Part shown: positions 1-9,497 of the stretch, piece by piece | How the letters are laid out: each line of letters begins with the position of its first letter | Position numbering within the stretch: position 1 is the first letter of the stretch | Assembly: GCA_016715405.1 (NCBI GenBank) | Contig: JADKAE010000012.1 | Location: 1 to 64,000, forward strand | DNA from: Saprospiraceae bacterium | Lineage (GTDB): Bacteria > Bacteroidota > Bacteroidia > Chitinophagales > Saprospiraceae | Reading direction: 5' to 3' | Length of the DNA stretch: 64,000 nt | Notes under the pieces: model-generated | Seen by the model: the letters and a program-made list of their open reading frames with translations, nothing else | Databases searched by the model: none | Told to the model about the DNA's origin: nothing | Program-made: the position numbers and the translations under genes

Positions 1-552
1 TTGAATACTCAGCAGGTAGTCGATGTCGTCGTACCCATTGATCATGCACATTTTGCGGAAAGGATCGATGGGAAAAGAAGCCTGCGCACCGCTGGCTATG
101 ATGGTTATGGTTTGTTGCTCCAGATCCACCTCAAATATAGCCTTAGGGTCGGCTTCAATCGCCAGGAAAATCTCGTGCAAAAAGCTTTCTTCGACCTGTA
201 CAGGCAATAGCCCGTTATTGAGGGCGTTGCCTTTGAAGATGTCCGCAAAAAAGCTGGATACCACTACGCGTATGCCATAGTCGTAGAGCGCCCATGCGGC
301 GTGTTCCCGACTGGAACCGCAACCGAAGTTTCTTCCTGCTACCAGTATTTGACCGCCGTATAGCGGGTGGTTTAACACAAAACCCGATTTGGGGCTGCCG
401 TCGGGGTTATAACGCCAGTCGCGGAACAGATTTTCGCCAAAACCCTCTCGCGTGGTGGCTTTCAGAAAACGCGCCGGTATGATCTGATCGGTATCCACAT
501 CCTCATTAGGCAGCGGGATGGCACTGGAACGTATTTCGGTGAATTTTTCCAT
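1..552 (-). CDS. leuD: 3-isopropylmalate dehydratase small subunit (LeuD), 3' end cut by window edge
   Basis: Small subunit of isopropylmalate isomerase, which with LeuC converts 2-isopropylmalate to 3-isopropylmalate in cytosolic leucine synthesis. The frame opens at the ATG ending at 552 (MEKFTEIRSSAIPLPNEDVD) and stays open to base 1, giving 184 codons with no stop, so the last residues lie outside the window. The aconitase-swivel signature GCGSSREHAAWAL is present near residue 77, preceded by DTDQIIPARFLK, which is typical of LeuD. It starts 9 bases after the leuC stop, so leuA-leuC-leuD is very probably one transcription unit. The frame is unbroken, unlike leuC. Confidence 0.96.
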   Translation of the reverse strand, partial: MEKFTEIRSSAIPLPNEDVDTDQIIPARFLKATTREGFGENLFRDWRYNPDGSPKSGFVLNHPLYGGQILVAGRNFGCGSSREHAAWALYDYGIRVVVSSFFADIFKGNALNNGLLPVQVEESFLHEIFLAIEADPKAIFEVDLEQQTITIIASGAQASFPIDPFRKMCMINGYDDIDYLLSIQ

Positions 553-561
553 CGTGCTTTG

Positions 562-1943
562 TTAGTTTAATAAGGTTCTTACACCCACGATTTTTCCTGC
601 GATAGCCGAAGCGGCAGCCATCAGCGGACTGGCTAATATGGTGCGGGCGCCGGGTCCCTGGCGGCCTTCAAAATTGCGGTTGGAGGTAGAAATGCAATAA
701 GCGCCTTCGGGCACTTTGTCTTCGTTCATTCCCAGGCAGGCTGAGCAACCCGGTTCGCGAAAGTCGAAGCCGGCATCCAGAAATATGCGGTCGAGGCCTT
801 CGGCTTTTGCTTGTGCTTCTACCTGTTTACTGCCCGGCACGATCCATGCGTTGACATGGCTTTTTGTTTTCCTTTTACAAATTGGGCTACCAGTCGCAAG
901 TCTTCTATTCTTGAGTTGGTGCAACTGCCGATAAATACGTAGTCTACCGGCTTACCAAGTAGCTGTTCGCCGGCTTGAAAGCCCATGTACTCCAGCGACT
1001 TCCCAAAAGAAGCGGTTTGTCCGGCAGCTGAAGGAATGTGTTCATTGATTTTAATACCCATTCCCGGGTTGGTGCCGTAGGTCACCATGGGCGCAATATC
1101 GGCGACGTCAAAATGGTGTTCGACGTCAAATTCAGCGCCTGGATCAGGTACAAGGTGCGCCAATAGGCGGCGGCAAGTCAAAGCTTCACCCTGGGGCGCA
1201 AAAGTCCGGTTTTTCAGGTAGCTGATGGTTGTTTCGTCGGGGGCGATGAGTCCGCCACGGGCGCCCATTTCGATGCTCATATTGCAAATGGTCATGCGCC
1301 CTTCCATCGAGAGGCTGCGGATAGCTTCGCCGGCGTATTCCACAAAATACCCCGTGCCGCCGGCGGCAGTGAGTTTTGAAATGATGTACAATATGATGTC
1401 TTTTGCCAATACGCCCGGCTGCAATTGGCCGTCTACGGTGATGCGCATGCGCTTGGGGCGTCGCTGCAGCAGGCATTGCGTAGCCAATACCTGTTCTACC
1501 TGGCTGGTGCCGATGCCAAAGGCTATACAACCAAAAGCGCCGTGGGTAGAAGTATGACTGTCGCCGCATACCATAGTCATGCCGGGTTGGGTAAGTCCTA
1601 ATTCGGGACCGATAACGTGTACAATACCCTGGTAGGGGTGACCAAGCCCATAGAGTTCAAGACCGAAATCGTTGCAGTTTTCCACCAGTTTATCCACCTG
1701 AAACCTCGACAGTTCTTCCTTGATGGGAAGGTGTTGGTTTTTGGTAGGCACGTTGTGGTCGGCGGTAGCCACGGTTTGTTGCGGCCGGAAAACGCCTAAT
1801 CCGCGTTTGCGCAGCCCGTCGAAAGCCTGGGGGCTGGTTACTTCGTGAATAAAATGGCGGTCTATATACAATACATCCAATCCGCCGTCGGCTTGTTTGA
1901 TCACGTGGGTATCCCAGATCTTGTCGAAGAGGGTTCTATTCAT
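562..1943 (-). CDS. leuC: 3-isopropylmalate dehydratase large subunit (LeuC), frameshifted
   Basis: Large, iron-sulfur subunit of isopropylmalate isomerase. The N-terminal 360 residues read from ATG 1943 through CGDSHTSTHGAFG to GSCTNSRIEDL. The second frame resumes with AWIVPGSKQVEAQ and carries PGCSACLGMNEDK and STSNRNFEGRQGPGARTLASP-type sequence to the stop at 562. The three [4Fe-4S] ligand cysteines (CTNSR, then CSAC) are therefore split between two frames. Adding one base to the T5 run at 861-865 restores the continuous sequence GKQKSHVNAWIVPGS, as expected for LeuC of about 460 residues. I read this as a sequencing indel, not a pseudogene. It lies 31 bases after leuA and 9 before leuD. 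Confidence 0.94.
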
Positions 1944-1974
1944 TTTTAGCTAAACTTGCTTTAGTTATTGATAA

Positions 1975-3138
1975 TCAAACAGTAGCGGGAACTTCTATCG
2001 AAATGATTTGCAGCAAATCTTCGTCGTTGACTTCTTTTTTGCTGTCGGCTACACTAAGAAAACGAGTATACACCCGGTCTAATTCTTCTTTACTGAGGTT
2101 GTGTCCGATATTTTTTGCCCGGTAGGCTATGGCGGCACGGCCGCTGCGTGCGGTGAGCACTATTTTAGAATGGTCGACGCCAACTTCGAGCGGGTCGATG
2201 ATTTCGTAGGTTTCGCGTTTTTTGATCACGCCATCCTGGTGTATGCCGGAGGAATGCGCGAAGGCATTGGCGCCCACGATAGCCTTGTTGGGTTGTACGG
2301 GCATGCCCATGCGCTCCGATACCAATTGACTGATGGGATTGAGCAGTCGGGTGTTGATACCGGTCTCAAACCCAAGGTGGGCGTGCTGGCGTAGTATCAT
2401 TACAACCTCTTCGAGCGAAGTATTGCCGGCTCGTTCTCCGATTCCGTTGATGGTGCACTCTACCTGGCGGGCGCCGTTTTGAAGCCCGGCGATAGAGTTT
2501 GCGGTGGCTAATCCCAGGTCGTTGTGGCAATGGGTAGACAAAATCGCATTGTCGATACCCTTAACGTTTTCTTTCAGATAGCGGATCTTGGCGCCGTATT
2601 CTTCCGGAAGACAATAACCGGTAGTATCTGGTATGTTGAGCACGGTAGCACCGGCTTTTATCGCCGCTTCGATCACCCGGGCCAGAAACGCATTATCTGC
2701 GCGGCCGGCGTCTTCGGCGTAAAATTCTACGTCGTGGACAAAGCGCTTGGCGTATTTCACTGCACCAACAGCTCTATCGATGATTTCAGATGGCGAGCAG
2801 CGCAGCTTGTAGCGAATATGCATTTCGGAAACGCCGATACCGGTATGTAATCGCGGGTGTTTGGCATGTCGCAATGCCCTTGCGGCGACTTCTATGTCGT
2901 TTTCCACTGCCCTCGACAAGCCGCATACTACGGCGTGTTTGACGGCTTTGCTTACTGCTTCTACGGAGGCAAAATCGCCTGGGCTCGACACCGGGAAGCC
3001 CGCTTCGATTACATCTACACCCAATTCCTCCAAGGCCCGGGCTATTTCAATTTTTTGTTCGGTGTTTAATTTGCAGCCGGGTACTTGCTCACCGTCGCGC
3101 AGCGTGGTGTCAAAAATAAATACTCGAGGGTTCGACAT
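1975..3138 (-). CDS. leuA: 2-isopropylmalate synthase, short form without regulatory domain
   Basis: Catalyses the first committed step of leucine synthesis, condensing acetyl-CoA with 2-oxoisovalerate. I start at the ATG ending at 3138 (MSNPRVFIFDTTLRDGEQVPG), because 28 upstream in-frame codons are unlike the family. The DTTLRDGEQ substrate loop, the metal motif HCHNDLGLA near residue 200 and NGIGERAGN are all present. The protein is 387 residues, about 130 fewer than the E. coli enzyme, and it ends shortly after the catalytic barrel and linker (DLLQIISIEVPATV). It thus lacks the C-terminal LeuA allosteric domain that binds leucine. Short forms are common in Bacteroidota. Homocitrate or citramalate synthase is possible by fold, but the leuCD neighbours make the leucine role likely. 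Confidence 0.92.
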   Translation of the reverse strand: MSNPRVFIFDTTLRDGEQVPGCKLNTEQKIEIARALEELGVDVIEAGFPVSSPGDFASVEAVSKAVKHAVVCGLSRAVENDIEVAARALRHAKHPRLHTGIGVSEMHIRYKLRCSPSEIIDRAVGAVKYAKRFVHDVEFYAEDAGRADNAFLARVIEAAIKAGATVLNIPDTTGYCLPEEYGAKIRYLKENVKGIDNAILSTHCHNDLGLATANSIAGLQNGARQVECTINGIGERAGNTSLEEVVMILRQHAHLGFETGINTRLLNPISQLVSERMGMPVQPNKAIVGANAFAHSSGIHQDGVIKKRETYEIIDPLEVGVDHSKIVLTARSGRAAIAYRAKNIGHNLSKEELDRVYTRFLSVADSKKEVNDEDLLQIISIEVPATV

Positions 3139-3267
3139 AACAACTACTGTGTTTAATCTGTAGAAAAAAGTAAGTTTGTGAGGGCCAAAGTTATTTTGTT
3201 TGGCAAACCGGCAAGGCATCAAAAAATTGTATTAATCCAAACCTGAAACACTTTAATAATGATTTAA

Positions 3268-3300
3268 TTTGTTGATTAACTGATTTTTATGCTACTTTAA
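3268..3300 (+). promoter_or_regulatory. Possible Bacteroidota promoter for the gene at 3307
   Basis: TTTG at 3268-3271 and TACTTTAA at 3293-3300 are 21 bases apart, close to the -33 TTTG / -7 TAnnTTTG pattern of Bacteroidota, with one mismatch in the -7 box. The start codon at 3307 follows almost at once, which would give a nearly leaderless mRNA. The same AT-rich gap also has to hold the divergent leuA promoter, which I could not place. Confidence 0.3.
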
Positions 3301-3306
3301 ATTACA

Positions 3307-4868
3307 ATGCCAAAACAACGCACAGATGATTTAATGCAGCTCATCGAGTCGATGACGCGCTCGGAAAAACGCCATTTCCGTTTGTTCGTCGGTCGCAACC
3401 AGGCATCTGAAGACATGCTTTTTATGCAGTTGTTTGATTTTCTGGAAAGGTATAAGACGTATGATGAGGCTGAATTGTTGAAAAAACTACCCGATGTTAA
3501 AAGGCGCAGCTGTCTAATCTGAAAGCACATTTGTACAAACAAATGCTCATCAGCCTGCGATTGCTCAATAAAAGCAGCAACGACGATATCCAGATCAGGG
3601 AAATGTTCGATTATGCCCGCATTTTGTATAATAAGGGATTGTACCGTCAAAGCCTGGATATTCTCGACAAGGCCAAATCTAAGGCTATGGAAACCCGCCA
3701 TTATACCCTGGCGCTTGAAGTGGTTGAATTTGAAAAGTTAATCGAGGGTCAATACATTACGCGTAGCATTGCCGGAAGGGCAGAACAACTCACTTCGCAG
3801 GCCATCGAACTCAACACCCTTGTAGCCAGCACACACGCTTTTACCAACCTCTCGCTTCAACTCTACGGGCTTTATCTCAAGGTGGGCTACGTGCGCAACA
3901 GAAAGGATTATTATTATGTAAAAGAATTTTTTCAGGCGAGGTTGCCCAAGCTGAGCTATGATAAACTCGACTTTTGGGGCAAGGTATACTTTTGCCAGGC
4001 ACACGTTTGGTATTACCACATGACCCAGGAATTTGCCTTTTGCTACCGCTATGCCCAAAAATGGGTCGATTTATTCCACGAGTCGCCCGATCTGATTCGG
4101 GTGAACCCTCCGCTGTATCTCAAAGGATTGCACAATTTGCTGAGCGCGTTGTTTAACACCCTGTACTACAAGCGATTTGTGGAAGTGCTGGATGAATTGC
4201 TCGATTTTACCAACCAATTCGATTGGAGTGAAGATAAAAACATAGCGGGTTTGTTCCAACTCTATAAATTCATACACAGTATCAAAAAGCACTACCTCGA
4301 AGGCACTTTTTCTGAGGGGCTTGCATTAGTACCCGAGCTGGATAAGCTCATTCAGCACGATGAATACAACTGGGATAATCACCGGGTCATGGTGTTTTAT
4401 TACCGGATAGCCTGTCTGTATTTTGGCAGTGGCGACAATAGCAACGCGATCCATTATCTCAATCTGATTATCAATCAAAAAAATCCGGACTACAGGGAGG
4501 ATATCCAGGGTTTTTCTCGTATTCTCAGCCTGATCGCCCATTTTGAGTTGGGCAACGCGCAACTATTGGAATACCAGGTCAAATCAGTATTCCGGTTTTT
4601 ATTAAAAAAAGAAGACCTCAACGATGTACAAAAGGAAATTTTCCGCTTTTTGCGCAAAATTCCGCGTATGCGGGCCAACGAGCTGCGGGGGGAATTTATC
4701 CGGTTGCGCGATAAGCTCAGAAAATTGGAGAGCGACCCCTTCGAACGACGCCCATTCCTTTACCTCGATATCATATCCTGGCTGGATAGCAAAATCGAAA
4801 GTATCAGCGTGCAGGATGTCATCAGGCAGAAATTCCTGGAGCGCCAGGCAGCTTCTAACCGGGAGTGA
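3307..4868 (+). CDS. Conserved Bacteroidota helical-repeat protein of unknown function, frameshifted
   Basis: I recognise the opening (MPKQRTDDLMQLIESMTRSE) as a conserved hypothetical of Bacteroidota but know no function for it. Frame one runs to 3522. A second frame carries the rest from KAHLYKQMLISLRLLNKSS onward. Adding one A to the run at 3499-3502 joins them as KKAQLSNLKAHLYKQ, giving about 520 residues. The body is almost wholly alpha-helical with repeated paired helices rich in Y, L and F, suggestive of TPR-like solenoid packing; no signal peptide, membrane segment or catalytic motif is visible. A cytosolic scaffold is the most that can be inferred. It is convergent with ychF, one base separating the two stop codons. 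Confidence 0.8.
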
Positions 4869-4869
4869 C

Positions 4870-5966
4870 TTATACGTTGAAGCGGAAGTGCATCACATCT
4901 CCGTCGCCTACCACATATTCTTTACCTTCCACGTTCATCTTGCCGGCTTCTTTTACCGCATGTTCGGAGCCATACTGTACGAATACATCGTATTTGATGA
5001 CTTCTGCGCGGATAAAGCCGCGCTCGAAATCGGTATGTATCACGCCGGCGGCCTGTGGGGCCTTCATGCCGCGGTGTATTGTCCAGGCGCGCACTTCTTT
5101 TTCGCCGGCGGTGAAATAAGTGATCAGGTTGAGCAAATGATAGCAGGCTTTGATCAAGCGGTTGACGCCGGGTTCGTGCAAGCCCATCGTTTCGAGGAAT
5201 TCCAGGCGTTCTTCCCGGGTTTCCAGTTGTGCGATTTCGGCCTCAATTTCAGCACTGATTAGGATGACCTCGGCATTTTCGGCCGCTACGGATTGCTCGA
5301 ATGCCTGGGTATGCTTATTGCCGGTGAGCACAGCGGCTTCATCTACGTTGCACACATACAAAATAGGTTTGGCCGTAAGCAGGAACATCGACTGTACGAG
5401 CTGCTGTCCTTCGTCGTCGAGGTCAGCCGTGCGGGCAGGCTGGCCGCTTTCGAGATGGCGAAGTATTTTTTCGGCATTTTCAACCGCGCGTAGGGCTTCT
5501 TTTTCGGCGCTTTTGGCCTGGCGGCGCAGGTTGTCGAGGCGCTTTTCCACCGTTTCCATGTCTTTGAAGATCAGCTCGGTATCGATGATCTCTTTATCGC
5601 GCACGGGATTTACGCTGCCGTCTACATGCACCACGTTGTCGTCTACGAAGCAACGCACCACGTGAATAATAGCGTCCACTTCGCGGATATTGGCCAAAAA
5701 CTGGTTGCCCAGGCCTTCGCCTTTGCTGGCGCCTTTGATCAGGCCGGCGATATCGAGAATTTCCACCGTCGTGGGGATTACCTTCTGGGGTTCACCAGCG
5801 AAGCCAGCTTGTCGAGGCGCTCATCGGGTACGGTGATCATCCCCACGTTGGGGTCTTTGGTAGCAAACGGATAGTTGGCCGCCAGGGCTTTTGCCGAGGT
5901 CAGCGCGTTAAACAACGTAGATTTACCTACATTTGGCAGTCCTACAATACCGCACTTCAAACCCAT
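4870..5966 (-). CDS. ychF: Redox-regulated ribosome-associated ATPase YchF, frameshifted
   Basis: An Obg-family P-loop protein that prefers ATP and binds the ribosome. The N-terminal piece MGLKCGIVGLPNVGKSTLFN holds the G1 loop GLPNVGKST; the other frame resumes at VIPTTVEILDIAGLIKGAS, with G3 motif DIAGLIKGASKGEGLGN, then the coiled-coil region (EKRLDNLRRQAKSAEKEAL), the G4-like YVCNVDE segment, and a C-terminal TGS domain (EVRAWTIHRGMKAPQAAGVIH) ending GDVMHFRFNV, the family's usual C-terminus. Adding one base in the G4 run at 5787-5790 restores LVNPQKVIPTT and a protein of about 366 residues, close to the family norm. Confidence 0.95.
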
Positions 5967-6052
5967 GGTGTTGTGTTGTGTTTAAAAAGAGGCGCAAAGA
6001 TAGTGCTTAATTTGTTTTGAAAAGCGCCTGGTTTAAAAATGAATATATAAAC

Positions 6053-6619
6053 ATGAATTTCCTTGCCCATTTTTTGCTGGTTCAACACAACGAGAGCTGG
6101 ATAGTCGGCAATTATATCGCCGATTTTATCAAGGGCAACGCCATTCATGCGTACCCGGCCGACGTACAGGAGGGAATCAGGGTGCACCGGGCCATCGATA
6201 CGTTTACCGACCAGCACCCGGTGGTGCTGCAGGGCGTGCGCCGTTTGCACGAAAGGCACAGCAAATACGCACCGGTATTGGTGGATGTATTACGACTATG
6301 TGCTATCGTTGCATTGGGAAAAGTATACCTACCAGGAATTGCAGGATTTTACCCGCAGTATGTATGCGGTATTGAGTCGCATGCCGCGCTATTGCCCGAG
6401 TTGTTTCAACGCCGGCTTGAGTTGATGATCGCCGACGACTGGTTGATGCGGTATACGAATTTGGAAGGATTAGAGGAGGCTTTTCACCGCATAAAACGCC
6501 GCGCCAGCAAGCCGGAGTTGTTTGATAGGGCTGTAGACAGCCTGTTGGCGCATTTGCCGGCTTTAGAGGAAGAGTTTCAATTGTTTTTTCCGGAGTTGAT
6601 TGGTGAGGTGACAAGGTGA
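6053..6619 (+). CDS. Acyl carrier protein phosphodiesterase family protein (AcpH/DUF479), two frame breaks
   Basis: AcpH-type HD-like hydrolases remove phosphopantetheine from acyl carrier protein. The start MNFLAHFLLVQHNESWIVGN followed by YIADFIKG is the family signature, and HRAIDTFTDQHP carries conserved metal-site residues. The middle third reads correctly only in another frame (YYDYVLSLHWEKYTYQELQDF between about 6284 and 6390), after which the first frame resumes with LFQRRLELMIADDWLMRY. So there are two compensating indels, near 6283-6290 and 6390-6391, and the uninterrupted conceptual frame misreads about 36 residues. The stop codon falls inside an 8-bp tandem repeat, so the natural C-terminus may differ by a few residues. 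Confidence 0.85.
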   Translation: MNFLAHFLLVQHNESWIVGNYIADFIKGNAIHAYPADVQEGIRVHRAIDTFTDQHPVVLQGVRRLHERHSKYAPVLVDVLRLCAIVALGKVYLPGIAGFYPQYVCGIESHAALLPELFQRRLELMIADDWLMRYTNLEGLEEAFHRIKRRASKPELFDRAVDSLLAHLPALEEEFQLFFPELIGEVTR

Positions 6620-6638
6620 CAAGGTGACAGGGTGACAG
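6607..6638 (+). repeat. Octamer tandem repeat at the 3' end of the AcpH gene
   Basis: Four head-to-tail copies of GGTGACAA/GGTGACAG fill 6607-6638, and the AcpH stop codon (6617-6619) lies within the second copy. The complementary unit TTGTCACC occurs at 7714-7731, on the far side of the Rpn-type gene, so the two arms form an inverted pair about 1.1 kb apart. Confidence 0.85.
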
Positions 6639-6643
6639 GGTCA

Positions 6644-7521
6644 CTAGGAAATCCTCAGTTCTTCGGCTATTTGAATTACCTCCTTTTCCGTTAAGCCAAG
6701 AAAATCGGCAACCTGAGCGGCTTTTATTCCTGCAAGCAGCATCTTGCGGGCGGATTCGCGTTTTTCTTCTTTGTAATGAAGCCGCTCTTTTTCCATGCCC
6801 TTCTCCATGCCCTTCTCCATGCCCTTCTCCAAGCCCTTCTCCATACCTTGCTGGTACAAGTAATCTGTCTCGATATTATAAGTAATCGGCATGTCTTTTA
6901 TGATTTTTGCAGTTATTACGTCCAATTTACGCAATCTCGCCAGAATAAACAACTGGCTCAGGTATCTCGAAAGTTCACTCGGGTTATGGCATACCAGCCT
7001 GAGCCTTTGTACAATATAACGCAATACAACTTCTGTTTGTTTCTTGGGAAAACGGGCCAGAATCGCCAGCAGAATTACTTCAGGGACTTGTGAGGCCAGC
7101 AGTTGGCTGACATCGAGATTGTGGACGTTTATCAGGTGAAAGCCGGTAAAAACCTGGGTATCGGGCAATTGTGTCTGCATCTTGGGGATGCCTTTGCCCA
7201 GATATACCACGACGTGTTTGATCGGAATTCGCTTTCTGCGAAGAGCCATGCCGTGGTATTCGGCGGCTCTGTAAAGCATTTCTGCGTCGCTTTTTGTTTG
7301 AAATTCGATATGCAGAATCAACTGTTCGCCCTCTTTAGTTCGGACTTTGTAGAAAAAATCCATATCGCGCTCAAGCGTAGTCTGCATCTTGGCACGGAGC
7401 GGCAAAAATTCAGCGATGCGAATGTCAAGGGCCTCTTCTATCAGTGGCAAAAAATCCGCTCGGCGTTTTCCTTGAATATCTTATCATAGAGATTACCTTC
7501 TTTGGGCGTTTGTTCGTCCAT
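6644..7521 (-). CDS. Rpn/YhgA-like PD-(D/E)XK nuclease-family protein, frameshifted
   Basis: Member of the recombination-promoting nuclease / PDDEXK transposase-like family. The start is the ATG ending at 7521 (MDEQTPKEGNLYDKIFKENA). The frame breaks at the A6 run 7449-7454; one more base gives ERIFLPLIEEALDIRI and joins it to the long downstream frame. The nuclease core is visible as DMDFFYKVRTKEG followed by LILHIEFQTKSD, the E-x-Q strand of the fold. After an alpha-helical middle come four near-identical tetrapeptides (MEKG/LEKG; DNA 6790-6845), a feature I associate with this family, then a C-terminal helix-turn-helix-like AGIKAAQVADFLGLTEKEV. About 290 residues. No terminal inverted repeats or target duplication typical of an IS are seen, but the gene sits between two arms of an inverted octamer repeat. 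Confidence 0.85.
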
Positions 7522-7623
7522 GTTGTTTTCATTTGTGTGTTGTTTTTGGTGGTCTTTCAATACAAAAATAAACAAATTTTATAAACGGGTGCACTTTACA
7601 ATAAATAAAATGTTTTATTAAAA

Positions 7624-7661
7624 GGTGACGGCTTAGGATGTTTCTATTCTAAGCCGTCACC
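7624..7661 (-). terminator. Rho-independent-type hairpin downstream of the OmpA gene
   Basis: GGTGACGGCTTAG (7624-7636) pairs perfectly with CTAAGCCGTCACC (7649-7661) around a 12-base loop. On the minus strand the stem is followed by a short T tract and AT-rich sequence. It lies 75 bases past the OmpA stop and 103 bases before the Rpn start codon, so it should separate their transcripts. Confidence 0.65.
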
Positions 7662-7713
7662 AACCAGGCTATTTCCCAGCCGTCACCTTGTCTCCACCTG
7701 GATCACCCCCCCG

Positions 7714-7731
7714 TCGTCACCTTGTCACCTC
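7714..7731. repeat. Second, inverted arm of the GGTGACAA octamer repeat
   Basis: GTCGTCACCTTGTCACCT contains TTGTCACC and an offset copy of it, the reverse complement of the units at 6607-6638. A diverged copy (CGTCACCTTGTC) lies just upstream near 7681. It ends 5 bases before the OmpA stop codon. Confidence 0.6.
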
Positions 7732-7735
7732 AAAA

Positions 7736-9268
7736 TCACTTCACATACAAATTAAATTCCACCCGGCGATTGAGGCTACGGCCTTTTGTCGACTTATTGC
7801 TGGCCACAGGTTGCGTTTCACCATAGCCTTTATAAGTCATGCGCACTGCGTCGATGCCTTTTGAGATCAGGTAGTCATAGCAAGCCTTGGCCCTTCCCTC
7901 TGATAAATCCAGATTGATCTTGTCATTTCCTACGTCATCGGTATGGCCGGCAATGGCGATGCTATAGCCTGCATAACGATTCATGATATCTACTACTTGG
8001 TCGAGTATGATGTAAGACTCGCTTCTAAGCGTAGTTTTGCCGGTTTCAAACTTCACAGAGCGCATGGCTGTAATCAGCAAGGCCTGGTCCTCTTTTTTTA
8101 CTTCCGGGCAGCCTTTATTGTCAATTGGGCCTGCCAATCTGGGGCAGGTATCGTCGGGGTCTACCAATCCGTCTCCATCTGTATCGGGGCAGCCGTCGAA
8201 TTTTCCGAAATCATCAGGACAGCGGTCGGAGGCATCCGCTACGCCGTCATTATCGCGGTCGGGGCAACCTTTGGTGGTAGCGCTACCGGCTTGGTCGGGG
8301 CAAGCGTCGTCTACGTCGTCAATGCCGTCGCCGTCGCGGTCGGTAATCGGACAGCCTTTATTAGCTGCGGGGCCGGCTTCGGTGGGGCAATCGTCATTGC
8401 GATTGGCCACGCCGTCGTTGTCATCATCGGGGCATCCACTGAGGGCCACTACGCCTTTTTCTTCAGGGCATTGGTCTATATTGTCAGCCAGTCCGTCTCC
8501 ATCGGTATCAGGACAGCCATTCATTGAGCCGGCTACTTCCGGGCAATCGTCGTCTTTGTCGGCCAATCCGTCGCCGTCGGTATCGGGACAGCCGTTGGTC
8601 ATTTTGCTACCCGCCTGGTCGGGGCATTTGTCGTCGGCATCGGCAATGCCGTCGCCGTCGGCATCGGGGCAACCTCCTAATGCAGCCACGCCGGGGATAT
8701 TCGGGCATTTGTCCAATGCGTCTGACACGCCGTCGCGGTCAGCGTCGTTTTTGCCCAAACGGTAGACGAAGCCGAGGCCGAGTTGCATGTTTTTGCGAAA
8801 ATCTTCCTGCGAAAGGCGGTATTCGCCTTGCAAATTGACATAAGAATTGCGACCTACCCTGATATCGAGGCCCAATCCAACGGGAATCTGCAGGTTGCCG
8901 CTTTCAAAACGCTCGGATACATATCCCGCACCACCGAATACATAGGGCACCAAACGGGCTTGCTCTTTGAAATACTGCAGGCGAAGCAGGGCATCAAGGC
9001 TTACGATGTTTACATTGTCCTGCACGCCGGAGATATTGGCCACCCCAACTTTTAGCGGAACCGTAAGGCCTACGAAGCGGCTAAAATGACGGGTATAGCC
9101 TATTTCTAGGCCATTGGTGATGTCGAGATTGTCTACATTGTTGGGCATGCCGTAATCGATGAATAATAATTTGGCGCTGATGGCACTCACGCCCTGACTA
9201 GCGGGCGATTGGGCCAGTGCGTTCCCTATGATAAGTGATAGTGCAAAAATCAGGAGGTAGTTTTTCAT
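7736..9268 (-). CDS. Outer-membrane OmpA-family protein with thrombospondin type 3 repeats
   Basis: Outer-membrane structural protein. The start is the ATG ending at 9268, opening a signal peptide (MKNYLLIFALSLIIGNALAQ) cleaved after ALAQ; the 16 upstream in-frame codons do not fit a signal peptide. Residues about 25-195 resemble an 8-stranded OmpA-like barrel with alternating aromatic strands. Then come eight calcium-binding DxDxDGxxDxxDxCP repeats (about 200-395). The C-terminal OmpA peptidoglycan-binding domain follows (about 405-510) with AGHTDDVGNDKINLDLSEGRA and the terminal LNRRVEFNLYV. The repeats probably form a calcium-stiffened stalk between barrel and peptidoglycan domain. Intact frame. 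It has its own hairpin at 7624-7661 and is divergent from ybaK. Confidence 0.92.
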   Translation of the reverse strand: MKNYLLIFALSLIIGNALAQSPASQGVSAISAKLLFIDYGMPNNVDNLDITNGLEIGYTRHFSRFVGLTVPLKVGVANISGVQDNVNIVSLDALLRLQYFKEQARLVPYVFGGAGYVSERFESGNLQIPVGLGLDIRVGRNSYVNLQGEYRLSQEDFRKNMQLGLGFVYRLGKNDADRDGVSDALDKCPNIPGVAALGGCPDADGDGIADADDKCPDQAGSKMTNGCPDTDGDGLADKDDDCPEVAGSMNGCPDTDGDGLADNIDQCPEEKGVVALSGCPDDDNDGVANRNDDCPTEAGPAANKGCPITDRDGDGIDDVDDACPDQAGSATTKGCPDRDNDGVADASDRCPDDFGKFDGCPDTDGDGLVDPDDTCPRLAGPIDNKGCPEVKKEDQALLITAMRSVKFETGKTTLRSESYIILDQVVDIMNRYAGYSIAIAGHTDDVGNDKINLDLSEGRAKACYDYLISKGIDAVRMTYKGYGETQPVASNKSTKGRSLNRRVEFNLYVK

Positions 9269-9497
9269 ACTGATGAAGTTTTGGATGCAAGTGTTAGGTA
9301 AGTGATGTATTCTCATAGATAGTGGCGAATTTACCGTTTTTGGACGCTTTTAGGCGAATTTCGTCACCTCGTTTCATGCCTGTTTATATGAAAAATTGAG
9401 ATACAGGTAATTGCAATTATACGATCTTAGTGGCTTAAAGATTCATAATTAGTAATATAAATCATTTGGACGGCATAACGATTTATCAAAATAAGAT

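Noticed and set aside
6644..7521. Calling the Rpn gene part of an insertion sequence
   Set aside because: No terminal inverted repeat typical of a transposase-moved element and no target-site duplication were found; the flanking octamers occur at other gene ends without such a gene.
8037..8765. Ser/Pro/Gly-rich open frame on the plus strand inside the OmpA gene
   Set aside because: Produced by the repetitive calcium-binding repeats read antisense; no start context or family.
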